Source of the DNA: Sthenelais limicola
Lineage: Eukaryota > Annelida > Polychaeta > Phyllodocida > Sigalionidae
Reading direction: 5' to 3'
Length of the DNA: 64,000 nucleotides
NCBI GenBank assembly: GCA_942159475.1
Contig: OW804096.1
Coordinates: forward strand, 135,343,625-135,407,624
The translations under genes and the position numbers were made by a program. Below are positions 12,501-27,500 of this stretch, piece after piece. The first letter of the stretch is position 1. Every line of letters begins with the position of its first letter. The notes under the pieces were generated by a model. That model did no database searches. It worked only from the letters and a program-made list of their open reading frames with translations, and was not told the origin of the DNA.

Positions 12501-15500
12501 TAATATAATAAGTATTTCCAGATTTTAATTTTGATATTTTTATTTTTGAAAAGAAAAGTTTGCAATATTTCTGGGGGGCAATAACCAGTAAAGTAACTAA
12601 ATATACTTACAAGGACCTTTAAAACGAGAGAATATATTTAATAGATTATTCTGAAATTTGATACATCGCCTGACGTAACTATAGGTGATAAACTCTCCAA
12701 AAATCAGAACATTCCAATAAAGTGATCTTATAAAATAAACACTTTGAAAAATATCATTTTTGAGACTTATGACTCATTTTCCTAAAACGGATGAAATGAA
12801 ATAAAAGAAAGAAAGATGTTCCAATATCAGATAAGATATCAAACTGCCTGTACTTTTTACTTTTAGGAAAAGTGTGTTGAAGTAACAATGATATTACTTA
12901 AATTGAATCCTTTGCTTTTTTGCAGATTTTGATTTGCATGGTATTATGTATTATGTATTTTATCGAAGGTCAACATTGTTAAATAATACTATTGTTTTCT
13001 ATCATTTAGAGGTTGACGTCTCAATCGTTTTTCTCTAATACACTATGTTTGCAATCTTCCTGCAGACTTCCAACTTAATGCATTTGTGATAATGAAAATG
13101 AGTCACAAGTCGCAAACTTGATATTTTTCAAAGTGTTATTTCATATTCATAACATCTCTTCATTGGAATGTTCTGATGTTTGGAGAGTTTACCACTTGTA
13201 GTCATATAAATCTATGTGCTAAACTTCAGGACATTGTATTGCGTTTTGAATACCTTTGTATGGAGTATATTTAGTATGTCTACTGGTAATTACCGTCCCA
13301 GAAACATTGCAAACTTTTTTCTTTTTTTTCAAAATAAAAATATTGAACCGAAAGAACCACTTATTAGATACCCTTAATGTTTACACTCATTAGAATCCGC
13401 TTGTTCTCATCTTTTCAGATATGTGATGTGTTTCAGGAAAAGGAGTCATAAGTCGCAAGAAATAGATTTTGAGATACCATTATATTTGAAAAGATGAGAT
13501 CAAGCCGATTCCAATGATAGTAAACAGTCTAATGATCTAATAAGTATTTCTAGATTTTAAGTTTGATATTTTCGTTTTTGAAAAAAAAAGTTTCCAATAT
13601 TTCTGGGGGTCATTAAACAGTAAAGTAACTAAATGTAATCCATATGATGACCTTTAAAACGAATAGATATATTAGATATATTGTCCTGAAATTTGATACA
13701 TGGATTGATATAGCTATAAGTAATAAACCCTCCAAAAAGTAGAACATTCCAATAATGTGATTTTGTGAAAAAAACACTTTGAAAAATATCAATTTTGCGA
13801 CTTATGACTCATTCTCCTGAAACACATCACATATGATGATACATCAAAATCCATTTTTGCGACTTGTGACTCATTCACCTGAAACACATCGCCTTTGTTC
13901 TCTTTAACATTCAGTTAACCTGAACTTTTTGCAATTTCCCTGCAGACTTCCAACTTCTCTTTAGCTGAATTGCATTTTCTGATTTACCCTTGAGTTCAGG
14001 TTAAATGGAACATAGTGTATGTGTGTATTCATATTTCCTAATATTATGAATTATTATGATCGATTCGTTTATAAGGTCTGTATTTTGCTGAGATAGGGAT
14101 TCTGTAGAAAACAGGAAAAATTAAGAATTGTATTTTGATTCAATCCATAATAGCAAATAGTATCATCTGCAGAGGTTTATATGGTTATGCTTTACTCAGT
14201 ACATGTAATAGATCAGTTATATCGGGGATGAACAGGGCAGGGCCTAATATGGCCTTGGGGATACCACAGGTAACACTGAAGCTTTTAGATAATTATCCAT
14301 TTACTCTTCTTTTTTGTATTTTCAAAGTAGTTTAGCTTGTGTAGCCTGTTGTAGTATACACCTATGGGTCAGATTTTCAGAAAATGTACAATTCAACTTC
14401 ATCAATCTTCTCAAATAACCCAAATATCAGACGAAAATTAAGTTCAAAATACAGTTGAACCTAACCAAACATATTGATAGAATCATCCATCACATCCATT
14501 AACCATCTCATTATTTCACTTTGTACTGTTCTACTACGAAAACTTGTGAAAGAATTTAGTACTTAAACACACACACTATTTATGTTCCAAATGTACTACC
14601 TAATAATTCAGGAAGGAAAGGAAGACCGGGTCTGTCCCGAATCGCAACTAAAAACACGGCCATGCCATATATCCTTGCTACCAAGCTTCAGTGTGATTCT
14701 GACTCTCACTATACCTCGGGGACAAACACTACATACCACAATACCTAGCCCTTATTGGGTCAGATTTTCAGAAAATGTACAATTCAACTTCGCCAATGTT
14801 CTCAATTAACAACAATAAAGTTCAAAATACAGTTCAACCTAACCAAACAAATTGCTAGAATCAATGCAATGCCGAATGTACTCGAATTTACCTAGTATTG
14901 GCCAAATTGCAGCCTAATTTAGCAGAATTTACTAAATGTGTACAGCTGTCAATCATACATTTTCTGAAAATCTGACCCTTAGACCATATGTACAATGAAC
15001 CCATCTATGTGTTAATCTACTGCCATCCTAGATAGAATTTGAACTAAAAAACGCTTTACAGAATCTGTAGATTAATTGTGGTGAAGTATGTCTGCTCCTT
15101 GTAGAGCAGATGACTGAACCATATGGGTCAGATTTTCAGAAAATGTACAATTGGCAGCCCTACATATTTAGTCATTTCTGCTTAATTCTGCTAAAAAAAT
15201 GATAAATTTTGGGTATATCTGAGTATATTTGGCGTCGCATTGATTAATAGGATCAGTTCTGTTATGTTAAACAGCATTTTGAAGCCTATTTTTGTGTTAA
15301 ATTTGGGTTATTTGAAAGGATTGGTGAAGGAGAATTGTACATTACCTGAAGATCTGACCCATATATCAAACATCCACTCTCAGTTAAAGTCGGCCAAAAA
15401 CATTTTCTACTTCTTCTTCCATTCTTTTCCAACCCATCTAAAAGGCATTGGACCAAAATTCTGGAGGATTTTGTTTAATTGTTTTTTTGCTATAGGGCTT

Positions 15501-18500
15501 CGATAAGGTCCTCATTTGTATGTTCAGGACCTGCCCGACTCTTTTCATGTGATTCCAATTATTGCTTTGTGCCAGCAGTTTGCTCTTGGTGTTTTAGACT
15601 TCAAATTCTTGAATAAACATATAACAGCAGCAGAATAGTGATAAATACAGTCCTATAAGTCATAATATGAGTAACTCTTGTACAAACATATAACAGCAGC
15701 AGAATATTGATAAATCCAGTCCTATAAGTCATAATATGAGTAATTCTTGTATAAACATATGTAGTGGATATGAGGTTCAGCGCAAGTCTAGTGTAGCTTG
15801 CTGTTGTTTTAACTCTTATATAACCGGGTCGGCCTTCAAGGTCAAGGTTGGAGCTCCGCTCGCTCAACCTTTCAAGCCTTTCGGAACTGTTCCGTTTTTA
15901 CTGTGAATGAAATACCAGCTTTACCCTATTTACAGATTACTTTTCATCTACCTGCATTTACCAGAATACGTACTGTATTGCATAATTGTGATGTATTGTG
16001 TATCTCTTGTATCACTTATTCCTGTACGAAGAACATCTTGCCATTTACTTGTACACACCTTGTTATTGTACGGATTGTATTTGTGACTACTCCGGAAATC
16101 CTTTCCGTCAGATGTCTTGGTAATAGCTCGGCTGACCATGTACCTTGTGATTGCACTGTGGGGGAAATAAAGCTACGGAAACAGAGATCGTTGTCAATGT
16201 TTTACTTTCCCTTAGTTGAGAGGAAGATCGAACCTAGGTTGTCTAAGTAATAGCACAAAGGTTATCGCGGGCTGGATAACTAGTGTCACCATTTACTGAT
16301 AAACTACCTGTAGGAGAGCCTACAGCCCCGGATTGGTAATCGAGACCTCCGGGGTTCACTACACATATATAACAGCAGCAGAATATTGATAAATCCAGTC
16401 CTATAAGTCATACTATAAGTAACTCTTGTATAAACATAATAGCAGCACCAGAATATTGATAAATACAGTCCTATAAGTCATACTATAAGTAACTCTTGTA
16501 TAAACATAATAGCAGCACCAGAATATTGATAAATACAGTCCTATAAGTCATACTATAAGTAACTCTTGTATAAACATATAACAGTAGCAGGATATTGATA
16601 AATACAGTCCTATAAGTCATGATATGAGTAACTCTTGTATAAACATATAGCAGCAGCAGAATATTGATAAATACAGTCCTATAAGTCATAATATGAGTAA
16701 CTCTTGCATAAACATATAGCAGCAGCAGAATATTGATAAATACAGTCCTATAATATGAGTAACTCTTGTATCAACATATAACAACAGCAGAATATTGATA
16801 AATACAGTCCTGTAATCATGATAAGAGTAAATTTGTAGAGAGTTGTTTTGTAATTTAGCTGAGAGTACAACTTTAAGGCTGAGGAGCAGCTCATTTGCTA
16901 AGCACTAATTCTACTTGTACGTGCGGCTTACATCCTGGCCTCTCAGCCTGGCTTTGTCTCTCTGCCTCATCACACACACACACAAAGTAGTCCTCCACTT
17001 TGTTCTCACTGTGCATGGATACTTTATTTAAGTAAAGTAGTCCCAAGGGCCAAATAGTGCACTGCAGAGATTTCCTCCTTTATTTCCTCCTTGGGAGGAG
17101 AGTTCTACTTAAAATAAAAGATCAAACAGGGCTTCCCCATTACCTTTTGATTGCAGGGTTCTCCTGTATCCTCACACTCCAGTATTGTTGTCTCGTTACC
17201 ATGGCAGCTCAAGGTCAAGGTCAGGTTCAACTCATGTTCCGGGAAACTTCCGGTGGTCGCGGTCTGTAAGCAAAAGTCAACTTGGTCATGTGGGGTGGAG
17301 TAGGAGGAGAGTGTATACACGTATAACTTCAGACAAATTAAGTATTTTTCTATTCCATTTGTGATGTGTTTCCGGAAAATGAGTCATAAGTCGCAGAATT
17401 GATATTTTTCAAAGTGTTTTATTCACAAGATCACATTAATGGAATGATCTGATTTTTAGAGAGTTCATCACTTAGACTTATATCAATCGGTGTATCAGAT
17501 TTCAGGACAATCTATGTAATACATCCATTCGTTTCAAAGGTCCTCATATGGACTACATTTAGTTTTTTGCTGTTTATTGCCCACTAGAAATATTGGAAAC
17601 TTTATTTTTCAAAAACGAAAATATCAAACTTAAAATCTAGTACTACTTATAAGATTATTAGATTGTTTACTATCATTGGAATCACCTTGATCTCATCTTT
17701 TCAAATCTAATGGTATCTCAAAATCTATTTTTAGCGACTTATGACTCATTTTCCTGAAACACATCACATTTAGGGATGGGTTATGGAGGGGGAGGGGGTG
17801 GGGGCTGGAGTTGTGCGTGTGGGATGGTGTGTGTGTGTGTGGTGGGGGGGGGGGGGGCGGGAGGGGGGGGGGGCGGGAGGGGGGGGGGGCGGGAGGGGGC
17901 GGGGGCGGGATAAATAGGGGATTTGCATGTCTCACTGCCCATGTCTATGACGGTGCATGCTGGGATAGATTCAGTTCAAACCTAGAAAGAATTCAAAGCC
18001 AGAATTGTATGGAAAATTGCAAGAATGCTTTCAACAATATCATGGCTTGTGTCAATTATATATATAGAAACAATTTAACCTGAAGGGAAAGTTGAAGTCA
18101 TGTGTTATAAAAACATCTAAAATACATGGGTATTTACATGGACCCCTAATATATATTCCAAGCTAAAGATAACATGTTTTCTAAAGATTTTATACTGTAC
18201 CATTACTCTCATAATTACATGCGAATCAAGATTCAAAATGGCGGCTATGCAACTCCGCTATTGCGGTGTGCGTAGGATTTCTGGATGTTGGTGTGGGTGA
18301 GTCGGGGAGGGAGGGGACTGTTCAATCAGTCAGACAGATTGAACATGAATGATACACAGCGGTAGGCGGAAGACCATGGTTATTCTGTATTGGATTATCA
18401 TCTGTGAGCCCATATCTCAATGTTAATGTCCTCAATTGATTATTAGAACTTCATTGTACAATGTAGGTGTTTGTTAATAACTCAACTGTCGTTATCACAG

Positions 18501-21500
18501 AAAATGTGCTGCATAAAAATACTAAATAATAAAAATAAATGATAATGTTTTTCCTCGTACATTTTTACGCCCAAGCTGATTGGCAGGGTAAAACGTTTCT
18601 ACCTCAGAATGGTGTCAGTGAATTTCTTTTCTCTTTTTTATCTTCTATTTTATGACATATTAATTTTGAAAAATATTTGCAATATTTGTGGTTGGATATT
18701 TACTAGTAAAGTGGATGAATATATACTCTATAAGATGAAATTCATGAATATATTTAATGAACTGTCTTGAAATTTAGTACATGATACATCATGGTACATT
18801 TGGGTGAACACGACATAGAAGAACATAAGAGGATGGATATTCCAAAAAGGAAAAGGACATTGTAAAAGGAAAAGGATATTCCAAAAAGGGGAAAAGGATA
18901 ATTTAAAAAGGAAAAGGATATTCCAAAAAGAAAAGTCTTGGATATTTGGGATTTGTCCTATTTCACATAGATATCCTGTCCGATTGGGGACAAAACACAT
19001 GCATTCATACTGCAACAAACATTAAGCACCCAAAAAAACATTCCAATAAATACATCTTATTAATAAAACTCTTTGAAAAATAACAATTTGGGGACTTGTG
19101 ACTCCTTTTCCTGCAACTCATCACATACTCTCCGTCATTTTTATTGTACCAGAGATCACATGACATTAAGTAACTTTCTTCCAAGTCTGTTCACTCCTAT
19201 CATTCCATATGTGATGTGTTTCAGGAAAATGAGTCATAAGTCGCAAAATTGATATTTTTCAAAGTGTTTTTTTCACAAGATCACATTAATGGAATGATCT
19301 GATTTTTAGAGAGTTTATTACTTAGACTTATATCAATCAGTGTATCAAATTTCAGGACAATCTATATGATATATCCTTTAGTTTTAAAGGTCCTCATATG
19401 GACTACATTTAGTTACTTTACTGTTTATTGACCCCCCAGAAATATTGGAAACTTTTTTTTTCAAAAACGAAAATATCAAACATAAAATCTATAAATACTT
19501 ATAAGATTATTAGACTGTTTACTATCATTGGAATCAGCTTGATTTCATCTTTTCAAATCTAATGGTATCTCAAATTCTCTTTTTCGCGACTTATGACTCA
19601 TTTTCCTGAAACACATCACATATCTTAGTTTCATCTAAACTCAGTTGAGTTTGTAGCCTATTTGATTCCTACTGACTGAACTGCAAGCAGATTGTGCAGT
19701 ACATAGATCTTTGAAAGAATATTCATGTTTGATTCCTACTGCATGAAACTATGCTGAACTGCAAGCAGATTGGGCAGTATATACATCTATGATTTCTACT
19801 GCATGAAACTATGCTGAACTGCAAGCAGATTGGGCAGTATATACATCTATGATTCCTACTGCATGAAACTATGCTGAACTGCAAGCAGATTGGGCAGTAT
19901 ATACATCTATGATTCCTACTGCATGAAACTATGCTGAATTGCAAGCAGATTGGACAGTATATACATCTATGATTCCTACTGCATGAAACTATGCTGAACT
20001 GCAAGCAGATTGGGCAGTATATACATCTATGATTCCTACTGCATGAAACTATGCTGAACTGCAAGCAGATTGGGCAGTATATACATCTATGATTCCTACT
20101 GCATGAAACTATGCTGAACTGCAAGCAGATTGGGCAGTATATACATCTATGATTCCTACTGCATGAAACTATGCTGAACTGCAAGCAGATTGGGCAGTAT
20201 ATACATCTATGATTCCTACTGCATGAAACTATGCTGAACTGCAAGCAGATTGGGCAGTATATACATCTATGATTCCTACTGCATGAAACAATGCTGAACT
20301 GCAAGCAGATTGGGCAGTATATACATCTATGATTCCTACTGCATGAAACTATGCTGAACCGCACGCAGATTGGGCAGTATATACATCTATGATTCCTACT
20401 GCATGAAACAATGCTGAACTGCACGCAGATTGGGCAGTATATACATCTATGATTCCTACTGCATGAAACAATGCTGAACTGCAAGCAGATTGGGCAGTAT
20501 GTACATCTATGATTCCTACTGCATGAAACTATGCTGAACTGCAAGCAGATTGGGCAGTATGTACATCTATGATTCCTACTGCATGAAACTATGCTGAACT
20601 GCAAGCAGATTGGGCAGTATATACATCTATGATTCCTACTGCATGAAACTATGCTGAACTGCAAGCTGATTGGGCAGTATATACATCTATGATTCCTACT
20701 GCATGAAACTATGCTGAACTGCAAGCAGATTGGGCAGTATATACATCTATGATTCCTACTGCATGAAACAATGCTGAACTGCAAGCAGATTGGGCAGTAT
20801 ATACATCTATGATTCCTACTGCATGAAACTATGCTGAACCGCACGCAGATTGGGCAGTATATACATCTATGATTCCTACTGCATGAAACTATGCTGAATT
20901 GCAAGCAGATTGGACAGTATATACATCTATGATTCCTACTGCATGAAACTATGCTGAACTGCAAGCAGATTGGGCAGTATATACATCTATGATTCCTACT
21001 GCATGAAACTATGCTGAACTGCAAGCAGATTGGGCAGTATATACATCTATGATTCCTACTGCATGAAACTATGCTGAACTGCAAGCTGATTGGGCAGTAT
21101 ATACATCTATGATTCCTACTGCATGAAACTATGCTGAACTGCATGTGGATTATGCAGTATATTCACCCATATAGCATAACATATATCAAAATTGATTCTA
21201 TATTTCAACAGACCTAAAGAAATATTGAGAAGCTTTTGCAAATGTTAAAAAATCACAAACTGTTGCACAAACTGCCATACGCTATCACATGCACTGTCAC
21301 ACACGGTGACACACTGACACACACACTGTCACACACTATTGCATGCAGTGTCATACACTGTCACAAACACTGACACACACACTGTCACACAATATCGCAT
21401 GCACTGTCACACACTGTCACACACACTGTCACACAATATCGCATGCACTGTCACACACTGTCACACATACTGTCACACACACACTGTCACACACACACTG

Positions 21501-24500
21501 TCACACACACTGTCACACACACTGTCACACACACACACTGTCACACATACACTGTCGCACACACTGTCACACTGTGACCCACCATCAGTGCAGTGCCATA
21601 CTTGAGCTGCTCACAGACATGTACTGCCTGCTCCATGCTCCATGTTCCGCTACACACCGGCCGCCACACACCTGCAACAGTTGCATATTGTACAGTATAG
21701 TTCTCATATAAAGTTTACAACTGATTCTAATAGGGTTTAAGTCATATAATGTGTAGGTAGGTTGTTAATACATTACTTAGAAGAAAGAAAATGAAAAAAA
21801 ATATTAATTCATCTTCAAATATATATGAAAAACCCTAGTTTGGGATTTTGCACACCCAGTATAGATAAAGTTTTTTTTAAAAAAATATATAATTCAGTTT
21901 GCACACATCTACAACAGTTGTACATCATCAGATATAAAGTTAACAATTGATGCTTTAGATGAAAACTGCTGATTAGGATTAGATGATAGAATGTGTAGTT
22001 CAGTTGTGATTAGTTAGATATAATAGAAAATAAAAAATATTTATCTTTGAATATATAATTCAGTTTAACACTTTTTTATGTAGAACATATACATATAAAA
22101 ATGATTCTATGTGCTGGTATGATTATGTCTGTACACATTTACCTGACTGTTTTCTTTGCTATATTTTCTATTTCTTTTGGTAGAGTAGACCCCTTGCCTA
22201 TCTATTGAAATAGAGATACTGGTTCCAAGAAAAACCTAATCTAAAATCAGAACTTTTAGAACGAACTTTTAGAAAGCTTAGCTTTGTTTGCCTATGTTTA
22301 GAATATTTAGTATTTTTATCATGTCTGTTCTTCAATTTGTGATATCATTATTTTAAACCACGATAATCTGGCAAAATGTTGCACTACACCTGAGTGAGAA
22401 AGTGTAAGAGACATGTTGGAGGATGGAAACCTGTAGATGGAAACTAAACTTGTGAATCAGGACAAAACTGATGAATCAGCATTATAATCCGAAAGCTTGT
22501 GTAATAAATAAAATCAGAATCAACAACTTTTAATGATATCTACATCGATTCATCATTTCCATCCCGGCCCTAACCGATATACAGCGATACTCTCCCCTTC
22601 TACCAGCAGTATAATCAGTATTACTCGACTAATAGGGGAGTTGCATGTCTCACTGCGCATGTCTGTCATAGTGCATGCTGGGACGGATTCAGTTCAAGTC
22701 TGACAAAGAAATATTTGGCAACATATTCATAAAAAATTGCAAAATTGTTTTCACCAATATCATAGCTTGTATAGATGATTTATGAAAACCAAATGCATGA
22801 TGGGAAAAATGAAGTCAAGGGTTATAGAAACATGTATAACACATGGATATTGACATTAGAGCATTGATAAATAATCCATGCTCAACATAACATGTTTTCT
22901 TTAGATTTTATACTGTACCATTAGTCCCATAATTCCATGCGAATCAAGATTCAAAATGGCGGCTATGCAATTCCCCTATTGAACGCCCTTGTTGACTGGT
23001 GGATGATGAAATAACCACCACTTAATGCGCAGTACACAGCTCTAGGTTTTTAAGGTACACACCACCATCACATGCCCTGCTGCAGCGGGAGTTCAAGGAA
23101 CTAATGCAGGAAACAGAGGAATTGTTCAAACTTAGTCCTGAAAAAGAACCTGGTCGGGTAAAAACAAAAAGCGAAACAAATCTCATCACTTTAATTTAAA
23201 TGAACAAAAATCTGACAAAATTGGCCTTTTCCCCATAGACTTTCATAGTGATTGGAATTAACCTTCAGGTCTCCATAAAACAAAAACTGATAGCGGAACT
23301 CCACTAGAGGAATAACGGCGGCGACAACTTTTCTTGTTGCCCACTAACATCAGTTCATTTCATGTTTGCAATGGAAACGTCCCCTCTCTCCCCGTTCCTC
23401 TCTCTCTTTCACTCTCATTTCCCTCTCCCCAACCTTGTGCCCCTGTCCATCTTTCTCCCCCATTCCGCCCTCTCTCCCCCATTCCCCTTTCTCTCCATTC
23501 ACCAAATCATAGACCCCAAAGTATTTAAGATTTACTCTAGGTCAACCTATATTTGGCAAGATGAATTATTCTCCTGAAAACTGCTCATATATATAACCAA
23601 CTCAAATCAAGTGTAAACTTTAGAAATAATTTACTACTCCAAGTCACGCCATATTGTATCTTTTGAATGTATTACTAATGTATGAAGTGTAGTGAATCAT
23701 GCTTAGTCAATGATAGAGGTGATATTGTCCTCTACAAGAGACGAATGTAAATGTGGTGTGTTTTAGGAAAATGAGTCATAAGTCGCAAAAAATAGATTTT
23801 GAGATTAAATTATATTTGAAAAAATGAGATCAAGCCGATTCCAATGATAGTAAACAGTCTAACAATCCAATAAGTATTTCTAGATTTTAAGTTTGATATT
23901 TTTACTTTGGAAACAAACATTTGCAATATTTCTGCGGGGTAGTAAACAGTTAAGTTACTAAATATAGTCCATATAAGGACCTTTAAAACGAAGGGATATA
24001 TTACATACATTGTCCTGAAATTTGATGCATCAATTGATGTACATATAAGTGATAAGCTCTCCAAAGATCAGAACATTCCAATGAAGTCATCTTGTAAAAT
24101 TAATACTTTGAAAAATATTGTTTTTGCGACTTATGGCTCATTTTCCTGTAACACATTACAAATAAGCTATGAAGAGGCTGAACAGATGGTACTAAGTCGA
24201 AACATTCTTAGTACATGTTGTAGCATCGTAGTTCTTGATGCATGTTTTATATTGTTGTCATTTATGGATCATTGTATGGGATATTTGAAAGACTTAATGT
24301 CTTTTGATAAGGGAATATACGCTACTTTTAGGGAGTTGAACATTGAATTATACAATGGGTTGTGATGTAAAATACGTGCGAAACCTCAAGGGGCTCAAGG
24401 CCATATCATGGAATGTTCAGAGCATTATACAAAAAATAGATCAGATAAGACAAGTTATACATGAAATGAAACCTCGCATTATTTCAATACAGGAGTCATG

Positions 24501-27500
24501 GCTTAACAAAAATACTCTTGACCATGAAGTAAAGATAGACGAATATAAAATGATAAGATTAGACAGGAAAATAAAAAGAAGAGGTGGGGGACTGATATCT
24601 TATGTTCATGAGTCCCTTGAGGTAGAGGGAGAAGGGGAATACGGGGGTCTTTCCACATCTAACACAAATATTGAGATGCAAGTATTTAAAATATCTAAGA
24701 AGTTCATGAAAACGAAAATTGTCTATAATGTATATAAATAAACCCCCGCAAGGGGCCATTACTGAGGCACTTGACAAATTGGATGTAGCGCTAAATTCTG
24801 TTAATACTGCGCAGGAAATTATAGTTATGGGGGATTTTAATTATGACTATGACATTGTTGAGGAGGGCAAAACAACTAATACAATGAAGTTTAATATGGT
24901 ACTAAATAAATATAATCTCCATCAGAAAATAAAGGTGGCTTCTAGGGTCAGTAGGAAATCTAAATCTAAAATAGACCATATTTTTACAAATGTTAATAAT
25001 ACAAATGAAAGTGGAATCATAAATATAAATCTGAGTGACCACAATCCTGTGTTTATTCAGATAAAGAAAATTAGAAATGTTTACACCCACGAAACGTTTG
25101 ATGCAAGAAATACTAAAAACTTAGATGTAAACATTCTACAAGACATCCTACGAGATCAAGATTGGACAAACTTTTATAGAAAAGAAGATGTTAATGAAGC
25201 ATGGGTTTTGCTCTACTCAACAATCGAAAAGTTCTTAAACAGGATGTGTCCTGTGAAAACTTTTAAAAGGGTCAGAAAAACCCCTCAGTGGTATTCTGAT
25301 GGTATAATTGAGTTATCAAAAAATAGAGATGAGGCATTTTTGAAAGCCAGGAAACATAATACTGAGGAAAACTGGTTACAAGCAAGGAAACTGAGATGTC
25401 AAGTTGACTTAGAAATAAAAAGGGCTAATAGTAATTATTTCAAAAATCAAATACAGGTTAACAAGGCTAACCCCCACAAATTCTGGGATTTAATTAAACC
25501 CATCATATCGAAAGGAAAAAATAAGAAATCAGAAAAGGGCATCACGTTATCTGATGAAGAAGGAGAGAAAGTTTCAGGAAAAGAGGCGGCTGAAATCTTC
25601 AATAAATACTTTGTAAATGTGGGGCTGGATTTAGCCAAAAATATTGAATATAATAATAAAAATGAGAAGGACCGGAATGAAAACATTACGTTAGAAAATA
25701 ATAAAGTAGATTTTACATTTAGGGAGCTCAACTACATCTCAGTTGAATTAGCTTTGAAAAAAATAGGTAACTACAAGGCATCGGGCCTTAAATTAATGCC
25801 TACCAAAATTCTAAAACCATGTATGGATTGTATAAAAACATTTAAACTGTGTTAAACGTATAATATGTTATTAAGAATTAAGAATAGTTCAATAGTTGTA
25901 TAAATAAGTGTATAGAATAGATACATCGAAAAATGAAATTAACAACAAGTCATAAGTACTTAGTTAATAAGTATCTTATTGAAAAGAAAAAAGAAAAAGA
26001 ACAATCTAAGGCACTCTCAGAAGAGCTATGCGTGCAAAGAGGGAGATGGACCTTTTTCACATTATTAATGTAACTGTATTGATGAATGAGAAATAAAAAC
26101 ACTTATATATATATGTATCAGGGCTTTAAGTCATCAATTTGCATATCTCTTTAATTTGTCGCTTAATACTGAACTGTACCACATGATTTCAAGAGTGCAG
26201 TGGTAACTCCATTATATAAGGAAGGGTATAAACAGGAAGCAGGAAACTATAGACCGATATCATGCATAACTCTGCCAGCTAAACTGTTAGAAAGCTGTGT
26301 GCAGAAACAGTTAGCGGACTATATGGAATCAAATAATCCTTTATGTAATATGCAATATGGTTTTAGGTCTGAGAAGTCTATCAACGATGCTCTAGATAAT
26401 CTTTTTCAATTCACTTATAATAGCATTAATAACAAAAAAATAACTGATATGGTGTTTCTGGACTTCTTGACACGGTAAATCACAAATTATTATTATCAAA
26501 ATTAAACGACTATGGTATAAAAGACAATCCTTTAAAATGGTTTCAAAATTACTTATCAGAAAGGAAACAAAGAGTGGTTATTGATGGCCATCTTTCGACG
26601 CAGAGAGAGGTTACATGGGGAGTCCCTCAGGGCACCTCTCTCAGCCCATTATTGTTTATTCTTTATATTAATGATTTAAATAAGGTGGTAAAGTATAGCA
26701 AAATACAACATTTTGCGGACGATACCGTTTTATATTGTAATAGAGATAAACAAGAGTCAAATGCTCCTGAATTACGAGGGGATCTAGATAGGGTAGTACA
26801 ATGGTGCGCAAAAAACAAGATTTCATTAAATATTAAAAAATGTAAAGCAATGTCAATTAACATTAAGAAAAATTGTAAGGGGCCTGAATACATGATAGGC
26901 ACACAAAAACTTGAACAGGTTGAATATTACAAGTTCCTGGGGGTAGAAATCAACTGTAAGATGATTTTTAAGACATTCCTAGGGAAGAAAATAAATAGCG
27001 TTAGAGCAAAAGTAAAAGCAATGTCAAAACTATATAGAATATGTGATGCTGACACTTTGATGATGATTTACAAAACAACTATATTACCTATTTTTGACTT
27101 TGGGGATGTTTTCTACCAAGGGGCTCCACAGAACTACCTTGATCTTTACAAAATTCCGCTATAAAGATAGCGTTAAAACTACCGAAATATACGAGTACTA
27201 AAGTTATACATAGATTGGTGAACATGCCTTCCCTTCAAACCAGGAGGAATGGACATATACTGGACTTATCGTATCGAAGATCTCTAAAACAACAGAACAT
27301 TGATGATAGAAATATAAATTTACGAAGACTTAATGATGGAAAAAAGCTTAAAGTACCACATCCTAGAAATGAAGTGTTCAGGAAATCATATGTGGTGTGT
27401 TTCAGGAAAATGAGTCATAAGTCGCAAAATTCATGATTTTAAAAGTCATTTAGTCACGAGATCTCCTTTTTGGAAAGTTTTCATTTTTGGGGTATCTAGT

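Noticed and set aside
19723..21144. 473-codon minus-strand open frame
   Set aside because: It is the 60-bp minisatellite read in the one frame without a stop; no splice link, promoter or domain.
22460..22510. Hammerhead-like CTGATGA...GAAA motif
   Set aside because: The 16 bases between the two core motifs do not form a stem II, and the flanks pair in the wrong arrangement.
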